A stretch of DNA of 64,000 nt, from the NCBI RefSeq assembly GCF_014194695.1, contig NZ_JACIAH010000015.1:62001-126000 (forward strand), written 5' to 3'. Of the stretch, positions 17,307 to 26,732 are shown piece after piece. Source of the stretch: Rhizobium sp. BK399 (GTDB lineage Bacteria > Pseudomonadota > Alphaproteobacteria > Rhizobiales > Rhizobiaceae). Positions within the stretch are counted from its first letter, which is position 1. The number at the start of each line of letters is the position of its first letter. The notes beneath the pieces were generated by a model, which did not search any database, was not told where the DNA came from, and saw only the letters and a list, made by a program, of their open reading frames with translations. The translations under genes and the position numbers were made by a program.

Positions 17307-18842
17307 TCAGGCGGTCGAGCACTCGTAAAGGACTGCCCCCGTCGAGCCATCGACACCCTGTAGGCTTACATCGTAGCCCCATAGGTGGCGGATGTGAGCC
17401 AGGGTGGCATCACGGTTGCTTTCTTCGAGAAGGATGCCGTTTCTGACATTGTGCTGCAGCCTGAGCTGCCTGTCACCGAGCAGGTCGACATCAACCACCT
17501 GGATATCGGGCTGTCTTGCGCCGACGTCATAGCTGCGCGCAAGCGACGACCGGATTGCCGCATAGCCTCGTTCGTTATGGATCGAAGATACCTCGCAAAA
17601 ATTGTCGGTGGCGCGATCGCTCAGCACGAACAGCCGGAATTTTCGCATCATGGCCGGGCTCAGATACTGCAGGACAAAGGACTCGTCGCGGTGATTTGCC
17701 CAGGCATCCAGAAGCGTTGCCTGCCAGTCACCATTGCCGGCAAAGGACGGAAACCAGTCGCGATCCTCCTGCGTCGGGTCCATGCAGATGCGCTGGATGT
17801 CCTGCATCATCGCAAAGCCAAGCGCATATGGGTTTATTCCTGGGAAGCGGGGATCATCAAAGGCGGGTTGGAAGACCACGTTGGAATGACTTGCCAGGAG
17901 CTCCAGCATCACGCCTTCGCTGATCCGGCCCTGATCGAAGAGGCGGTTTATGATCGTGTAGTGCACAAAGGTGGCGCAGCCCTCGTTCATCACCTTGGTC
18001 TGGCGCTGCGGGTAGAAATATTGCGCAATCACCCGCACGATCCGGAGGATTTCACGCTGCCAGGGCTCGAGGATGAGACTGTTCTTTTCCAGGAAGTAGA
18101 GCAGGTTCTCCTCGGGAAGGTTGAGAACCTTCTTGCGCTCGGACGCATCGCGTTCGGCATCCTCCGGATTGCGGCTCTCTGTTGCGAGCGGCAGTGTTCG
18201 CCACAGGTCACTATAGGTCTGTTCCTCGTATTCCAGTCGTTCGCGGGCACGCTCCCTGACTTTTTCGGATGAAAGGCGCGGCGGCCGCCGGTAGCGGAAG
18301 ACGCCCTGGTCCATCAAGGCGTGTGCCGAGTCCAGGACTGCCTCGACGGCATTCGTCCCGTGCCGCTCCTCGCATTTGGAAACGTATTTCTTGGCAAACT
18401 CCATGTAGCTCAGGATCGCGCCGGCATCGGTCCACTGCCGGAACAGGTAATTGTTCTTAAAGAAATGATTATGGCCGAATGCGGCATGGGCGGTCACCAG
18501 CGCCTGCATGGCCATGGTGTTTTCTTCCATCAGATAGGTGATGCACGGATTGGAATTGATCACCAGTTCGTAGGCAAGTCCGCGCCGGCCCTTGCGATAG
18601 AGATTGTCCTCGAAGATGAAGCGCTTGCCAAACGACCAGTGCTGGTACATCAACGGCATACCGACCGAAGAGTAGGCATCCAGCATCTGTTCCGACGAAA
18701 TGATTTCCAGTTGGTTGGGATAGACATCCAGCCCCATCTCGTCGAGCGCCACGGTTTCGATGGCGTCGTAGGCACGTGAAAGGGTTGCGAAATTCCAGTC
18801 GGAACCGTCAAACAGCAGGCCTGGGCTCGAGCGTCTCGCCAT
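17307..18842 (-). CDS. SpoVR family protein (YcgB-like)
   Basis: The 511-residue product matches SpoVR/YcgB along its length. Conserved stretches are YPNQLEIISSEQMLDAYSS near residue 40, YLMEENTMAMQALVTAHA with FGHNHFFKNN near residue 105, and NEGCATFVHYTIINRL near residue 280. The His-rich central region suggests a metal site. SpoVR proteins work together with PrkA and YeaH in stationary-phase and stress physiology; the biochemical activity is not firmly known. The start at 18842 follows AAGGGAAGA and is 11 bp after the YeaH stop. An upstream open extension of 48 codons overlaps yeaH in a different frame and is rejected. Confidence 0.92.
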   Translation of the reverse strand: MARRSSPGLLFDGSDWNFATLSRAYDAIETVALDEMGLDVYPNQLEIISSEQMLDAYSSVGMPLMYQHWSFGKRFIFEDNLYRKGRRGLAYELVINSNPCITYLMEENTMAMQALVTAHAAFGHNHFFKNNYLFRQWTDAGAILSYMEFAKKYVSKCEERHGTNAVEAVLDSAHALMDQGVFRYRRPPRLSSEKVRERARERLEYEEQTYSDLWRTLPLATESRNPEDAERDASERKKVLNLPEENLLYFLEKNSLILEPWQREILRIVRVIAQYFYPQRQTKVMNEGCATFVHYTIINRLFDQGRISEGVMLELLASHSNVVFQPAFDDPRFPGINPYALGFAMMQDIQRICMDPTQEDRDWFPSFAGNGDWQATLLDAWANHRDESFVLQYLSPAMMRKFRLFVLSDRATDNFCEVSSIHNERGYAAIRSSLARSYDVGARQPDIQVVDVDLLGDRQLRLQHNVRNGILLEESNRDATLAHIRHLWGYDVSLQGVDGSTGAVLYECSTA

Positions 18843-18853
18843 TCGGTCTTCCC

Positions 18854-20170
18854 TTACTTGCGCGTGCGCACGGCAGGCTGCCGGGTAAAGAGCTTGCGAA
18901 AAACCGGATAGATGTCGGCCGGCTTGGAAATACGGGTCATCTGGAAGTTGGGGATCGCGCCGTCGACGGTGCGGTAGGCACGCCACAGCGAGGTGCCGTT
19001 GTCTGTGGCTCCAAATATTTCCGTTTCGCGCTCATCAATGATTTCGACATAGGCGTAGTACTGGCAAAGGCGCATCAGATGGTTGCGGAGAAGCTCCGCG
19101 CAGCGTTCCGAATCGCCGCTGATATTGTCGCCGTCGGAGGCCTGGGCGGCATAGATATTCCAGAGATTGGCGGGATATCGCTCCTCGATCACCCGAAGCA
19201 TTTCCTCGAGCGCGGTCGAAACAACAGTGCCACCGCTCTGCTTGCTGTAGAAGAACGTTTCCTCGTCGACCTCATGGGCCTCATCGGTGTGACGGATGAA
19301 GACGATGTCGATCCGCTCGTACCGGCGCGTGAGAAACAGATGCAGCAGCACGAAGAAGCGCTTGGCCAGATCCTTCTCGCGCTCGCCCATCGATGCCGAT
19401 ACGTCCATCAGGCAGAACATCACGGCGCTGGCATTGGGCAGCGGCTGGCGTTCGAAGCGGTTGAAGCGAATATCGACGGGATCGACATAAGAAATGCGCC
19501 GTCGCCGCCGTTCCAACTGCTCCAGTTCCTCGCGCAGCGCCTGCAGGCGCCGCCGGTCCGCGGCAGATCGCTCCTCCATCGCCTCCAGCACGGCGATCTC
19601 GTCCGCAACTGCCTTCACGGTCGCCTCGCTCGGGCGTTGCAGCGCTATTCGGCGGCCGAAACTGTTTCGCATCGTGCGCCCGACATTGATGTTTGTGGGC
19701 GTTCCAGCGGTGCTGAAGCCGACACGGTGCGGCTTGTAGGTAACCGTTTCCTTCAGATTGAGCTTTACCATGTCAGGAAGCTCGAGATCCTCGAAGAAGA
19801 GGTCGAGGACTTCGTTGCGCGACAGGATGAACTGGAAATCATCCTCGCTCTCGCCGCGACCAGCGCCGCGATCTCCGCCTCCGCCACCTCCTTGTGGTCG
19901 CGACAGCTTGTCACCTGCCATGTATTCCCGATTGCCGGGGAGGATGTACTCCCGGTCGCCGCTGCCGCTGCTTGGCTGGAATGTCGGCTCGCCCGCGCCA
20001 CGCTTGGGCATGGGAACGCCGTGGGCGGCGTCCACATCGGCGATCTTGTCCGATTTTACCTGCTCCTTGATAGCCCGCTTCAATTCCTCCCGGGCTCGGT
20101 TCAGGAAACGCTGTCGGTTGCCAAGGCTCTTGTCCTTCGGATTGAGCCGGCGGTCGATGAAATTCGGCAT
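18854..20170 (-). CDS. yeaH: YeaH/YhbH family protein with von Willebrand factor A-like domain
   Basis: The 438-residue protein starts with MPNFIDRRLNPKDKSLGNRQ, the signature N-terminus of the family. A Gly-rich linker spans about residues 85-110. The C-terminal half carries a VWA-like domain with FCLMDVSASMGEREKD, a DxSxS MIDAS site. Proteins of this family are encoded beside the PrkA kinase in many bacteria. The gene sits between prkA and spoVR on the same strand; 25 bp separate it from the prkA stop. The start at 20170 is chosen because the family begins at that Met. Confidence 0.92.
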   Translation of the reverse strand: MPNFIDRRLNPKDKSLGNRQRFLNRAREELKRAIKEQVKSDKIADVDAAHGVPMPKRGAGEPTFQPSSGSGDREYILPGNREYMAGDKLSRPQGGGGGGDRGAGRGESEDDFQFILSRNEVLDLFFEDLELPDMVKLNLKETVTYKPHRVGFSTAGTPTNINVGRTMRNSFGRRIALQRPSEATVKAVADEIAVLEAMEERSAADRRRLQALREELEQLERRRRRISYVDPVDIRFNRFERQPLPNASAVMFCLMDVSASMGEREKDLAKRFFVLLHLFLTRRYERIDIVFIRHTDEAHEVDEETFFYSKQSGGTVVSTALEEMLRVIEERYPANLWNIYAAQASDGDNISGDSERCAELLRNHLMRLCQYYAYVEIIDERETEIFGATDNGTSLWRAYRTVDGAIPNFQMTRISKPADIYPVFRKLFTRQPAVRTRK

Positions 20171-20195
20171 CTGCCAATCCCCCGGTTCGGCATTG

Positions 20196-22145
20196 TCAAC
20201 CGGCCTTGTTGACCCGCATGTACCAATCAACGAGCCGCCGGACCTGGCGGACGGTGTAGCCTCGCTGAGTCATGCGCTGGACAAATTCGGCGTGCTGCTT
20301 TTCAGTCGAACTGTCCTTCTTGGAGCCGAAGCTGATGACAGGCAGTAGATCCTCGACCTGACCGAACATCCGCTTCTCGATTACCTCGCGAAGCTTTTCA
20401 TAGCTGGTCCAGGAGGGGTTCCGGCCGCTGTTCCTGGCGCGGGCGCGCAAGGTAAACTTGACGACCTCGTTGCGGAAGTCCTTGGGGTTGGCGATGCCGG
20501 CCGGCTTTTCGATCTGCGACAATTCGCTGTCGAGAATTTCCCGATTGAGAATCTGACCGGTGTCGTAGTCCTTGAAGTCCTGGTCCTCCAGCCACGCGTC
20601 GGCATAGGAAATATAGCGGTCAAAGAGGTTCTGGCCGTACTCGCTGTAGGATTCCAGGTAGGCCTTCTGGATTTCATGGCCGATGAATTCCGCGTAGCGC
20701 GCGGCGAGTTCCGACTTGATGAAGTCGAGGTAGCGCGCCTCCGTTTCCTTCGGGAACTGCTCCCGCCGGATCGCCTGCTCCATGATGTACATCAGATGCA
20801 CCGGATCGGCTGCCACCTCCTTTGTGTCGTAGTTGAAGGTCTCCGAGAGGACCTTGAACGCGAAGCGGGTGCTGATGCCGGTCATGCCTTCATCAACGCC
20901 CGCCGCATCGCGATATTCCTGGACGGACTTTGCCTTCGGATCCGTATCCTTCAGATTCTCGCCGTCATAGACGCGCATCTTCGTGTAGAGCGGAGAATTC
21001 TCATGCACGTGAAGGCGTGTTGCGACGGTGAAGCGGCTGAGGTTCTCGAGGACTTCGGGAGCACAGGGGCTGTTTGCCAGTTCGCTCTCGCGAAGAAGCT
21101 TTTCGTAGATCTGCCGTTCCTCGGTGACCCGGAGGCAATAGGGAACCTTGACCACAAGGATACGGTCGAGAAATGCCTCGTTATTCTTATTGTTCTTGAA
21201 CTGCAGCCACTCGGATTCGTTTGAGTGGGCGACGACGATGCCCTGGAAGGGGAAGGCGCCGAAGTTCTCGGTCCCGTTGTAGCTGCCTTCCTGGGTCGCA
21301 GTCAGCAGCGGGTGCAGGACCTTGATCGGTGCCTTGAACATTTCGACGAACTCGAGAAGCCCCTGAGTCGTCCTGTTCAGCCCGCCGCTGTAGGAATAGG
21401 CGTCCGGGTCGGCCTGGCTGAAGTTTTCGAGTTGTCGGATGTCGACCTTGCCGACCAGGGCCGAGACGTCCTGGTTGTTTTCGTCACCCGGTTCGGTCTT
21501 TGCAATTGCGATCTGGCGCAACCGGGATGGCGTCAGCTTGACGACGCTGAATTTCGAAATATCGCCGCCGATCTCGTCAAGCCGCTTGGTTGCCCAGGGC
21601 GAAATCAGCCCGGTGAGGCGGCGCCTGGAAATGCCGTACTTGTCTTCGAGAAGGCCGGCCATGCGGTCCGGGTGGAAGAGCCCAAGGGGGGACTCGAAGA
21701 TCGGGCTTACCTTGCCATTGACCGCCAGCGTATAGATTGGCCGCTGTTCCATCAGCCTTTTCAGGCGTTCGGCCAGCGATGACTTGCCGCCGCCGACGGG
21801 TCCGAGCAAATAGAGGATCTGCTTGCGTTCCTCGAGGCCCTGGGCAGCGTATCTGAAGTAGCCGACGATCCGCTCGATCGTATCTTCCATGCCATAAAAG
21901 TCGGCAAATGTGGGGTAGATCTTCAGAGTCCGGTTGGCAAAGATGCGGCCCATGCGTTCGTCGGCACTGGTATCGATCAGCGTCGGTTCACCGATCGCCT
22001 CGACCATGCGCTCTTGCGCCGTTGCGTAGAGACTTTTGTCGTCGCGGCACGCTAGCAGATATTCCTGCAGGCTAAATTCTTCCTGCGCAGCACTTGTGTA
22101 AATTTCCGAAAAAAGATCAAAGACGTCGCTTTCACCCTTTTGCAT
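20196..22145 (-). CDS. prkA: PrkA family serine protein kinase
   Basis: The 649-residue cytoplasmic protein has an AAA-like N-terminal domain (Walker A LLGPVGGGKSSLAERL near residue 117) and the C-terminal PrkA kinase domain. The motif IVVAHSNESEWLQFKNNKNN near residue 305 is typical of the family. PrkA phosphorylates partner proteins during nutrient or stationary-phase stress; in E. coli yeaGH depends on RpoS. Here the gene leads a three-gene operon and is preceded by an EcfG-type promoter. The ATG at 22145 has a weak GGGAGAG-like site before it. Confidence 0.95.
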   Translation of the reverse strand: MQKGESDVFDLFSEIYTSAAQEEFSLQEYLLACRDDKSLYATAQERMVEAIGEPTLIDTSADERMGRIFANRTLKIYPTFADFYGMEDTIERIVGYFRYAAQGLEERKQILYLLGPVGGGKSSLAERLKRLMEQRPIYTLAVNGKVSPIFESPLGLFHPDRMAGLLEDKYGISRRRLTGLISPWATKRLDEIGGDISKFSVVKLTPSRLRQIAIAKTEPGDENNQDVSALVGKVDIRQLENFSQADPDAYSYSGGLNRTTQGLLEFVEMFKAPIKVLHPLLTATQEGSYNGTENFGAFPFQGIVVAHSNESEWLQFKNNKNNEAFLDRILVVKVPYCLRVTEERQIYEKLLRESELANSPCAPEVLENLSRFTVATRLHVHENSPLYTKMRVYDGENLKDTDPKAKSVQEYRDAAGVDEGMTGISTRFAFKVLSETFNYDTKEVAADPVHLMYIMEQAIRREQFPKETEARYLDFIKSELAARYAEFIGHEIQKAYLESYSEYGQNLFDRYISYADAWLEDQDFKDYDTGQILNREILDSELSQIEKPAGIANPKDFRNEVVKFTLRARARNSGRNPSWTSYEKLREVIEKRMFGQVEDLLPVISFGSKKDSSTEKQHAEFVQRMTQRGYTVRQVRRLVDWYMRVNKAG

Positions 22146-22209
22146 GATGCTCTCCCGCGGCCGGCTGGTTAAAACGGGATAGCAGCCCTGTCGGCCCGCT
22201 CATCACTAT

Positions 22210-22234
22210 AACGGCGCTGCGTAGTATTTGTTCC
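22210..22234 (-). promoter_or_regulatory. EcfG-type general-stress promoter for prkA-yeaH-spoVR
   Basis: On the minus strand GGAAC (22234-22230) and CGTT (22213-22210) are separated by exactly 16 bases, which is the consensus of the alphaproteobacterial general stress sigma factor EcfG. Transcription would start near 22203 and give a leader of about 58 bases before the prkA ATG. The rest of the 393-bp interval 22146-22538 shows no supported gene. Confidence 0.65.
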
Positions 22235-22538
22235 TTCAGATACTTACAGGAATTCGGATTTGGCTCGTAAGGGCCATACAGCATCATATCGTCTCCATTC
22301 TAGCGCTGGAATTGCGACTCAAATGTTGAGCAGTGCTGATGACAATATGCCACGAAAGCCATCCAATCTCCATGGCAAAGGTCATCACGCTGCCGCGACG
22401 ACCATTGTATTTTCGACCGCTGCAATTCTGTGCCGGCGAAGGAAATCACAGCCGCAGGACGCGTTTTGCTACGGCGAAGGACGTTGGGTGGCCGTGCGAG
22501 CGCTCACAGAAGAGTGAAGACGAGCTGCGACCAGTCTC

Positions 22539-23993
22539 TTAGCTGATGCCGCCGAGGCAGACGTATTTGATCTCCATGAATTCATCGATTCCATATTTCG
22601 ACCCTTCGCGGCCGAGGCCGGAGAGCTTGACGCCCCCAAAGGGCGCTTCTGCCGTCGAGATCAGCCCGGTATTGACCCCGACCATGCCGTATTCGAGGGC
22701 CTCGGCCACGCGGAACACGCGGGCGAGATCCTTGGCGTAGAAATAGGATGCTAGGCCGAACTCGGTATCGTTGGCTTGGGCGATCACATCGGCCTCGTCC
22801 TTGAACCGGAAAAGCGGCGCCACCGGCCCGAAGGTTTCCTCGCGCGCGACAGCCATGTCGCTGGTGACACCGGTCAGCACCGTTGCCTCATAAAAGGTGC
22901 CGCCAAGCGAATGGCGCCTGCCACCCTCCATGACGTGTGCCCCCTTCGACAGGGCGTCAGCCACATGCTCCTCGACCTTTTCCAGGGCCGGCTGATCGAT
23001 CAAGGGACCAAGGATCACACCCTCGTCGAAGCCATTGCCGATCTTCAGCTTGCCGACAGCCGTGGAAAGCTTCTGCGAAAAGGCCTCGTAGATACCGTCC
23101 TGGACGTAAAGGCGGTTGGCGCAAACACAGGTTTGTCCATTGTTGCGAAACTTGGCGATCAGCGCGCCTTCCACCGCAGCATCGAGATCGGCATCGTCAA
23201 AGACGATGAAGGGGGCATTGCCGCCGAGCTCCAGCCCGAGCTTCTTGATGGTCGGGGCGCTCTGCCTGTAAAGTTCGGCGCCGATTTCGGTCGAGCCGGT
23301 AAAGGTCAATTTGCGCACGATCGGATTGGCGGTCATCTCCGCCCCGATCTCGCGCGCCGAACCGGTGATGACGGAGAACAGGCCGGCGGGCAGTCCGGCA
23401 CGCTCTGCAAGCACGGCGATCGCGATCGCTGAAAAAGGCGTCTGGCTGGCTGGCTTCAGCACCAGGGCGCACCCGGAGGCCAATGCCGGACCTGCCTTGC
23501 GGGTGATCATGGCGTTGGGAAAGTTCCAGGGCGTGATGGCGGCAACCACGCCGATGGGCTGCTTCATCACCATGATGCGCTTGTCCGGTTGGTGGCCGGG
23601 AACGAGATCGCCATAAACGCGCCGGCCTTCCTCTGCGAACCATTCGATGAAGCTTGCGCCATAGACGATTTCGCCGGTGGCTTCGGCAACGGGCTTGCCC
23701 TGTTCCAGCGTCAGGATGCGGCCGAGATCGTCCTTGTTTTCGATCATCAGCTCGAACCATTTGCGCAGGATGATCGCACGGTCTCTTGCTGTGCGGGTCG
23801 CCCAGGCCTTTTGCGCCGTGGCGGCCGCCTCGATCGCAGCTTTGGTTTCCGCAGCGCCAAGCTTCGGTACACGACCGATGATGTCGCCTGTGGCCGGGTC
23901 ATTGACCTCGATCGCGTTCGATGGATCGGCGTCGATCCATCGACCGCCGACCAGGGCCGCCTCGCGAAAGAGTCCAGGATCCTTGAGGTTCAT
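22539..23993 (-). CDS. gabD: NAD(P)-dependent succinate-semialdehyde dehydrogenase
   Basis: The 484-residue product is an aldehyde dehydrogenase of the GabD group. It oxidises succinate semialdehyde to succinate at the end of 4-aminobutyrate breakdown. Visible motifs are the cofactor and oxyanion stretch ITPWNFPNAMITRK, the general-base Glu in LGLELGGNAPFIVFDD, the nucleophile Cys in NNGQTCVCANRLYVQ, and TEAPFGGVK-type C-terminal residues (STAEAPFGGVKLSGLGREG). The frame could start at 24035 or 24002; 23993 has GGAG upstream and gives the usual family N-terminus. No GABA transaminase is adjacent. The interval 24036-24277 has no supported gene. Confidence 0.9.
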   Translation of the reverse strand: MNLKDPGLFREAALVGGRWIDADPSNAIEVNDPATGDIIGRVPKLGAAETKAAIEAAATAQKAWATRTARDRAIILRKWFELMIENKDDLGRILTLEQGKPVAEATGEIVYGASFIEWFAEEGRRVYGDLVPGHQPDKRIMVMKQPIGVVAAITPWNFPNAMITRKAGPALASGCALVLKPASQTPFSAIAIAVLAERAGLPAGLFSVITGSAREIGAEMTANPIVRKLTFTGSTEIGAELYRQSAPTIKKLGLELGGNAPFIVFDDADLDAAVEGALIAKFRNNGQTCVCANRLYVQDGIYEAFSQKLSTAVGKLKIGNGFDEGVILGPLIDQPALEKVEEHVADALSKGAHVMEGGRRHSLGGTFYEATVLTGVTSDMAVAREETFGPVAPLFRFKDEADVIAQANDTEFGLASYFYAKDLARVFRVAEALEYGMVGVNTGLISTAEAPFGGVKLSGLGREGSKYGIDEFMEIKYVCLGGIS

Positions 23994-24277
23994 CTTCTCC
24001 ATCCCATCCAAAAACGGTGTCGTTGCTGGTGGCAATGTCGGCCTCCTTTGCCGCGCTTGTCAAATGCCATCACGTGGCATCGACATGTGCAAGATTTTCG
24101 CAGCCTTCGCCCTGACTGTCTTCCGTTGCCCCCGGGGAGAAAAGGGTGTTGCAGAACACGAATACGGGAGCGGTCCGGTTCTCCCGGTCGATGCCGGGAA
24201 CCTTATTCGGGAGCCGACATCCAACGTTTGTACAGCGATAAACTGTCCGGCCTTTCGGCAAGGACGAAGGAGGTTCC

Positions 24278-24535
24278 ATGACTACGCGACTGATGACAGC
24301 TGTGACCACGATCTGCCTGCTTGGGTTGGCACGCTGCGCCGGCTGCGGACAAACCGACAGATCCCCAGATCGCTCATATCGCCTACACGGCCGGATCGAT
24401 CGAGATCGAGGCGGCAAAGCAGGCACCGAGCTTTGCCGAGGACATGGTGCGGGACCACGAGGCGATCAACAAGCAGGCGCTTGCCCTGGTGAAGAAGCTC
24501 AAGGTCACACTGCAGGACAATGATGATGCGGCATC
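24278..24535 (+). pseudogene. DUF4142 family protein remnant (frameshifted, truncated)
   Basis: The start encodes a signal peptide (MTTRLMTAVTTICLLGLARC) behind the strong site GGAGG. One base out of frame, after about 24340, comes DKPTDPQIAHIAYTAGSIEI and then FAEDMVRDHEAINKQALALV, which are the N-terminal and central motifs of DUF4142 proteins. Between them the usual 10-12 residues are missing, and the second half of the domain is absent. This is therefore a decayed gene with at least one frameshift, an internal deletion and a lost 3' end. Confidence 0.68.
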
Positions 24536-24540
24536 GATGG

Positions 24541-24785
24541 ACCATCCTGGCCTTCGCGGTGGCCCTCGGGGCCGCTCCAGCGCGGGCAGAGACAATCGCG
24601 GTAACGATCGAGAAAATGATGTTTGCGCCCGCCGGGGGTCACCGCCAGGCCAGGTGAAACGATCGAATGGGTCAACAGGGATATCCTTGCCCATACGGCG
24701 ACCGCCGAGTTCAAGGGGATCCGGTCGATTGACTATTACTGTTGGTTCCATCTGAACATGAAGGGACGGATTGAGGCCGGGCGGC
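24541..24785 (+). pseudogene. Cupredoxin (amicyanin/pseudoazurin-like) remnant
   Basis: The remnant begins with signal-peptide-like LAFAVALGAAPARAETIAVT and continues with IEKMMFAPAG. A one-base shift leads to VTARPGETIEWVNRDILAHT and then DYYCWFHLNMKGRIEAG. The last piece holds the copper-ligand pattern of cupredoxins (Cys, His and Met; the common form is YYCPFHPNMKG). The beta strands expected between AHTATA and the Cys loop are missing. It is joined to the 3' end of the DUF4142 remnant, and its final frame runs open into the YigZ gene. Confidence 0.68.
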
Positions 24786-24877
24786 GACGGTCAGCCGCCC
24801 TCGAAGCTGATCCGTTACGGATGATCACGCCCCATAATCCCCTTCGCCCGTCGGCAAGGCTGGCGTATACAGCTGCG

Positions 24878-25465
24878 ATGTATTCCCTGGAACGCCCTAT
24901 TGTCTTCGAGCAGATCGTCAAAAAAAGCAGGTTTCTGGCGGCGGCCCTACCGATTGCCGATGAAGCCGACGCGAAGGATGCACTGGCCACTTACGCGCAT
25001 GCCGATGCCAACCACAATTGCTTTGCCTGGCGAAGCGGCCAGACCTATCGGTTCAGCGACGACGGTGAGCCGAGTGGAACCGCCGGCAAGCCGATCCTGC
25101 AGGCAATCGACGGGCAATCGCTCGACAAGGTCATCGTCATCGTCACGCGTTGGTTCGGCGGTGTGCTCCTCGGCACGGGCGGCCTGATCAGGGCCTATGG
25201 CGGAACGGCTGCCGCTTGCCTGCGGGCGGGGGAGACGATCGAGATCGTCCCGACGCTCGAAGGAACGATTGAGGCAGCCTATTCGGACCTGGCGATCCTG
25301 AAGGCGCGCCTGGCGGCGGTCCCGGGCCTCTCCATCCTCAAGGAGACATTTCATGGAGGCGGCGCCGAGCTGACGGCAAGCTTTCCGGAATGGAAATCGG
25401 AGGACGTCGAACGGCTTGTTGCAGACACCACAAGCGGACGCAGTACGCTCTTTGTGCCGCGGTAA
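24878..25465 (+). CDS. YigZ/IMPACT family protein
   Basis: The 195-residue product matches the YigZ family: the N-terminal IVKKSRFLAAALPIADEADA, the central NHNCFAWRSG and DDGEPSGTAGKPILQA motifs, and VIVTRWFGGVLLGTGGLIRA. The last 70 residues form the ferredoxin-like second domain. Related proteins are thought to bind RNA or ribosomes; the exact role is unclear. The frame is open upstream to 24623 only because it runs through the cupredoxin remnant, so the start at 24878 (MYSLERPIVFEQIV) is used. Confidence 0.9.
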   Translation: MYSLERPIVFEQIVKKSRFLAAALPIADEADAKDALATYAHADANHNCFAWRSGQTYRFSDDGEPSGTAGKPILQAIDGQSLDKVIVIVTRWFGGVLLGTGGLIRAYGGTAAACLRAGETIEIVPTLEGTIEAAYSDLAILKARLAAVPGLSILKETFHGGGAELTASFPEWKSEDVERLVADTTSGRSTLFVPR

Positions 25466-25539
25466 TCGCAAGGCCAGCCAAGGCCCGCTGCCGCTCTTCA
25501 ATATGGCAACGCGCAATGCTCCATCCTGATGGCGACCGA

Positions 25540-26562
25540 TCAGCGCCAGCCGAGGGCCGGCGCGACATGCTTCAGGATCATTTCGATGACATGGGCATTA
25601 TAGTCGACGCCGAGCTGGTTGGGCACGGTGAGCAGCAGCGTATCGGCTTCCGCGATCGCTTCGTCCGATGCGAGCTGCTTTACGAGAGCGTCCGGTTCGG
25701 CCGCATAGGAGCGACCAAATATGGCCCGCGTGTTCTGGTCGATAAAGCCGATCGAATCCTGCTCCTTGCCACTGCCCCCGAAGTAGGCACGATCGCGATC
25801 ATCGACGAGCGCGAAGATGCTGCGGCTCACCGACACACGCGGCGTTCTCTGATGGCCGGCCTCCTGCCAGGCCCGCCTATAGGCGCGGATCTGGGCTGCC
25901 TGCTGGACATGGAAGGGTTCACCGGTTTCGTCATCCTTCAAGGTAGAACTCTGCAGGTTCATCCCGAGTCTGGCCGCCCAGATGGCGGTCGCATTGGATC
26001 CAGCGCCCCACCAGATGCGATCGCGCAGGCCCTGCGAATACGGTTCGAGACGCAGCAGGCCAGGTGGGTTTGGAAACATTGGTCTTGGATTGGGCTCGCC
26101 AAAGCCCTCACCCTTCAGCGCCTGCAGGAAGACTTCGGCGTGGCTGCGTCCCATATCGGCGTCGCTCGACCCTTCGTCTGGCTGATAGCCGAAATAGCGC
26201 CAGCCGTCGATCACTTGCTCGGGCGAGCCACGGCTGAGCCCGAGTTGTAGCCTCCCGTTTGCAATGAGGTCGGCCGCGCCGGCATCCTCGGCCATGTAGA
26301 GCGGGTTTTCGTAGCGCATGTCGATGACCGCGGTTCCAATTTCGATGCTCTTCGTCCTGGCGCCCACGGCGGCAAGCAGTGGGAATGGCGAGGCGAGTTG
26401 CCGGGCAAAATGATGGACGCGGAAATAGGCGCCCTCCGCCCCGAGCTCTTCGGCGGCCACAGCAAGATCGATCGACTGAAGGAGAGCATCGCCGGCAGAG
26501 CGGGTTTGTGACTGGGGCGAGGGCGACCAGTGGCCAAAGGAAAGGAAACCGATTTTCTTCAT
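25540..26562 (-). CDS. Luciferase-like (LLM class) flavin-dependent oxidoreductase
   Basis: The 340-residue product begins with MKKIGFLSFGHWSPSPQSQT and has the bacterial luciferase-like TIM barrel pattern, including EELGAEGAYFRVHHFARQ, IEIGTAVIDMRYENPLYMAE and LQLGLSRGSPEQVIDG. It probably oxidises an organic compound with reduced FMN supplied by a separate reductase; the substrate is unknown. The frame remains open far upstream (to 27219), but that extension lies over the MFS gene in another frame and has no meaning. The start at 26562 fits the family. Confidence 0.88.
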   Translation of the reverse strand: MKKIGFLSFGHWSPSPQSQTRSAGDALLQSIDLAVAAEELGAEGAYFRVHHFARQLASPFPLLAAVGARTKSIEIGTAVIDMRYENPLYMAEDAGAADLIANGRLQLGLSRGSPEQVIDGWRYFGYQPDEGSSDADMGRSHAEVFLQALKGEGFGEPNPRPMFPNPPGLLRLEPYSQGLRDRIWWGAGSNATAIWAARLGMNLQSSTLKDDETGEPFHVQQAAQIRAYRRAWQEAGHQRTPRVSVSRSIFALVDDRDRAYFGGSGKEQDSIGFIDQNTRAIFGRSYAAEPDALVKQLASDEAIAEADTLLLTVPNQLGVDYNAHVIEMILKHVAPALGWR

Positions 26563-26732
26563 GATGACGTCCGTGACTGTGACGGTCTGAACCGCCGGAT
26601 TGTGATGGCCATAACATGGGAAGGGGAATTTGCCATGAAAAGGCGATTGAACGCTGCGTTCACCGTTTGCGACCTCCGACGTCAGACAGACTAAACGCCG
26701 CCGGAAATACGGGATGCCGCAACGATGAGCGG

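Noticed and set aside
16097..17356. Open minus-strand frame of 419 codons opposite the DUF3422 gene
   Set aside because: Pure antisense of a conserved gene; Gln/Arg/His-rich translation without domains.
18776..20212. Open plus-strand frame of 478 codons opposite yeaH
   Set aside because: It mirrors the YeaH coding sequence and has no independent ribosome binding site or recognisable domain.
24179..24240. GGGAACC...CGTTTG upstream of the DUF4142 remnant as an EcfG promoter
   Set aside because: The spacing between GGAAC and CGTT is 23 bases, outside the 16-17 needed.
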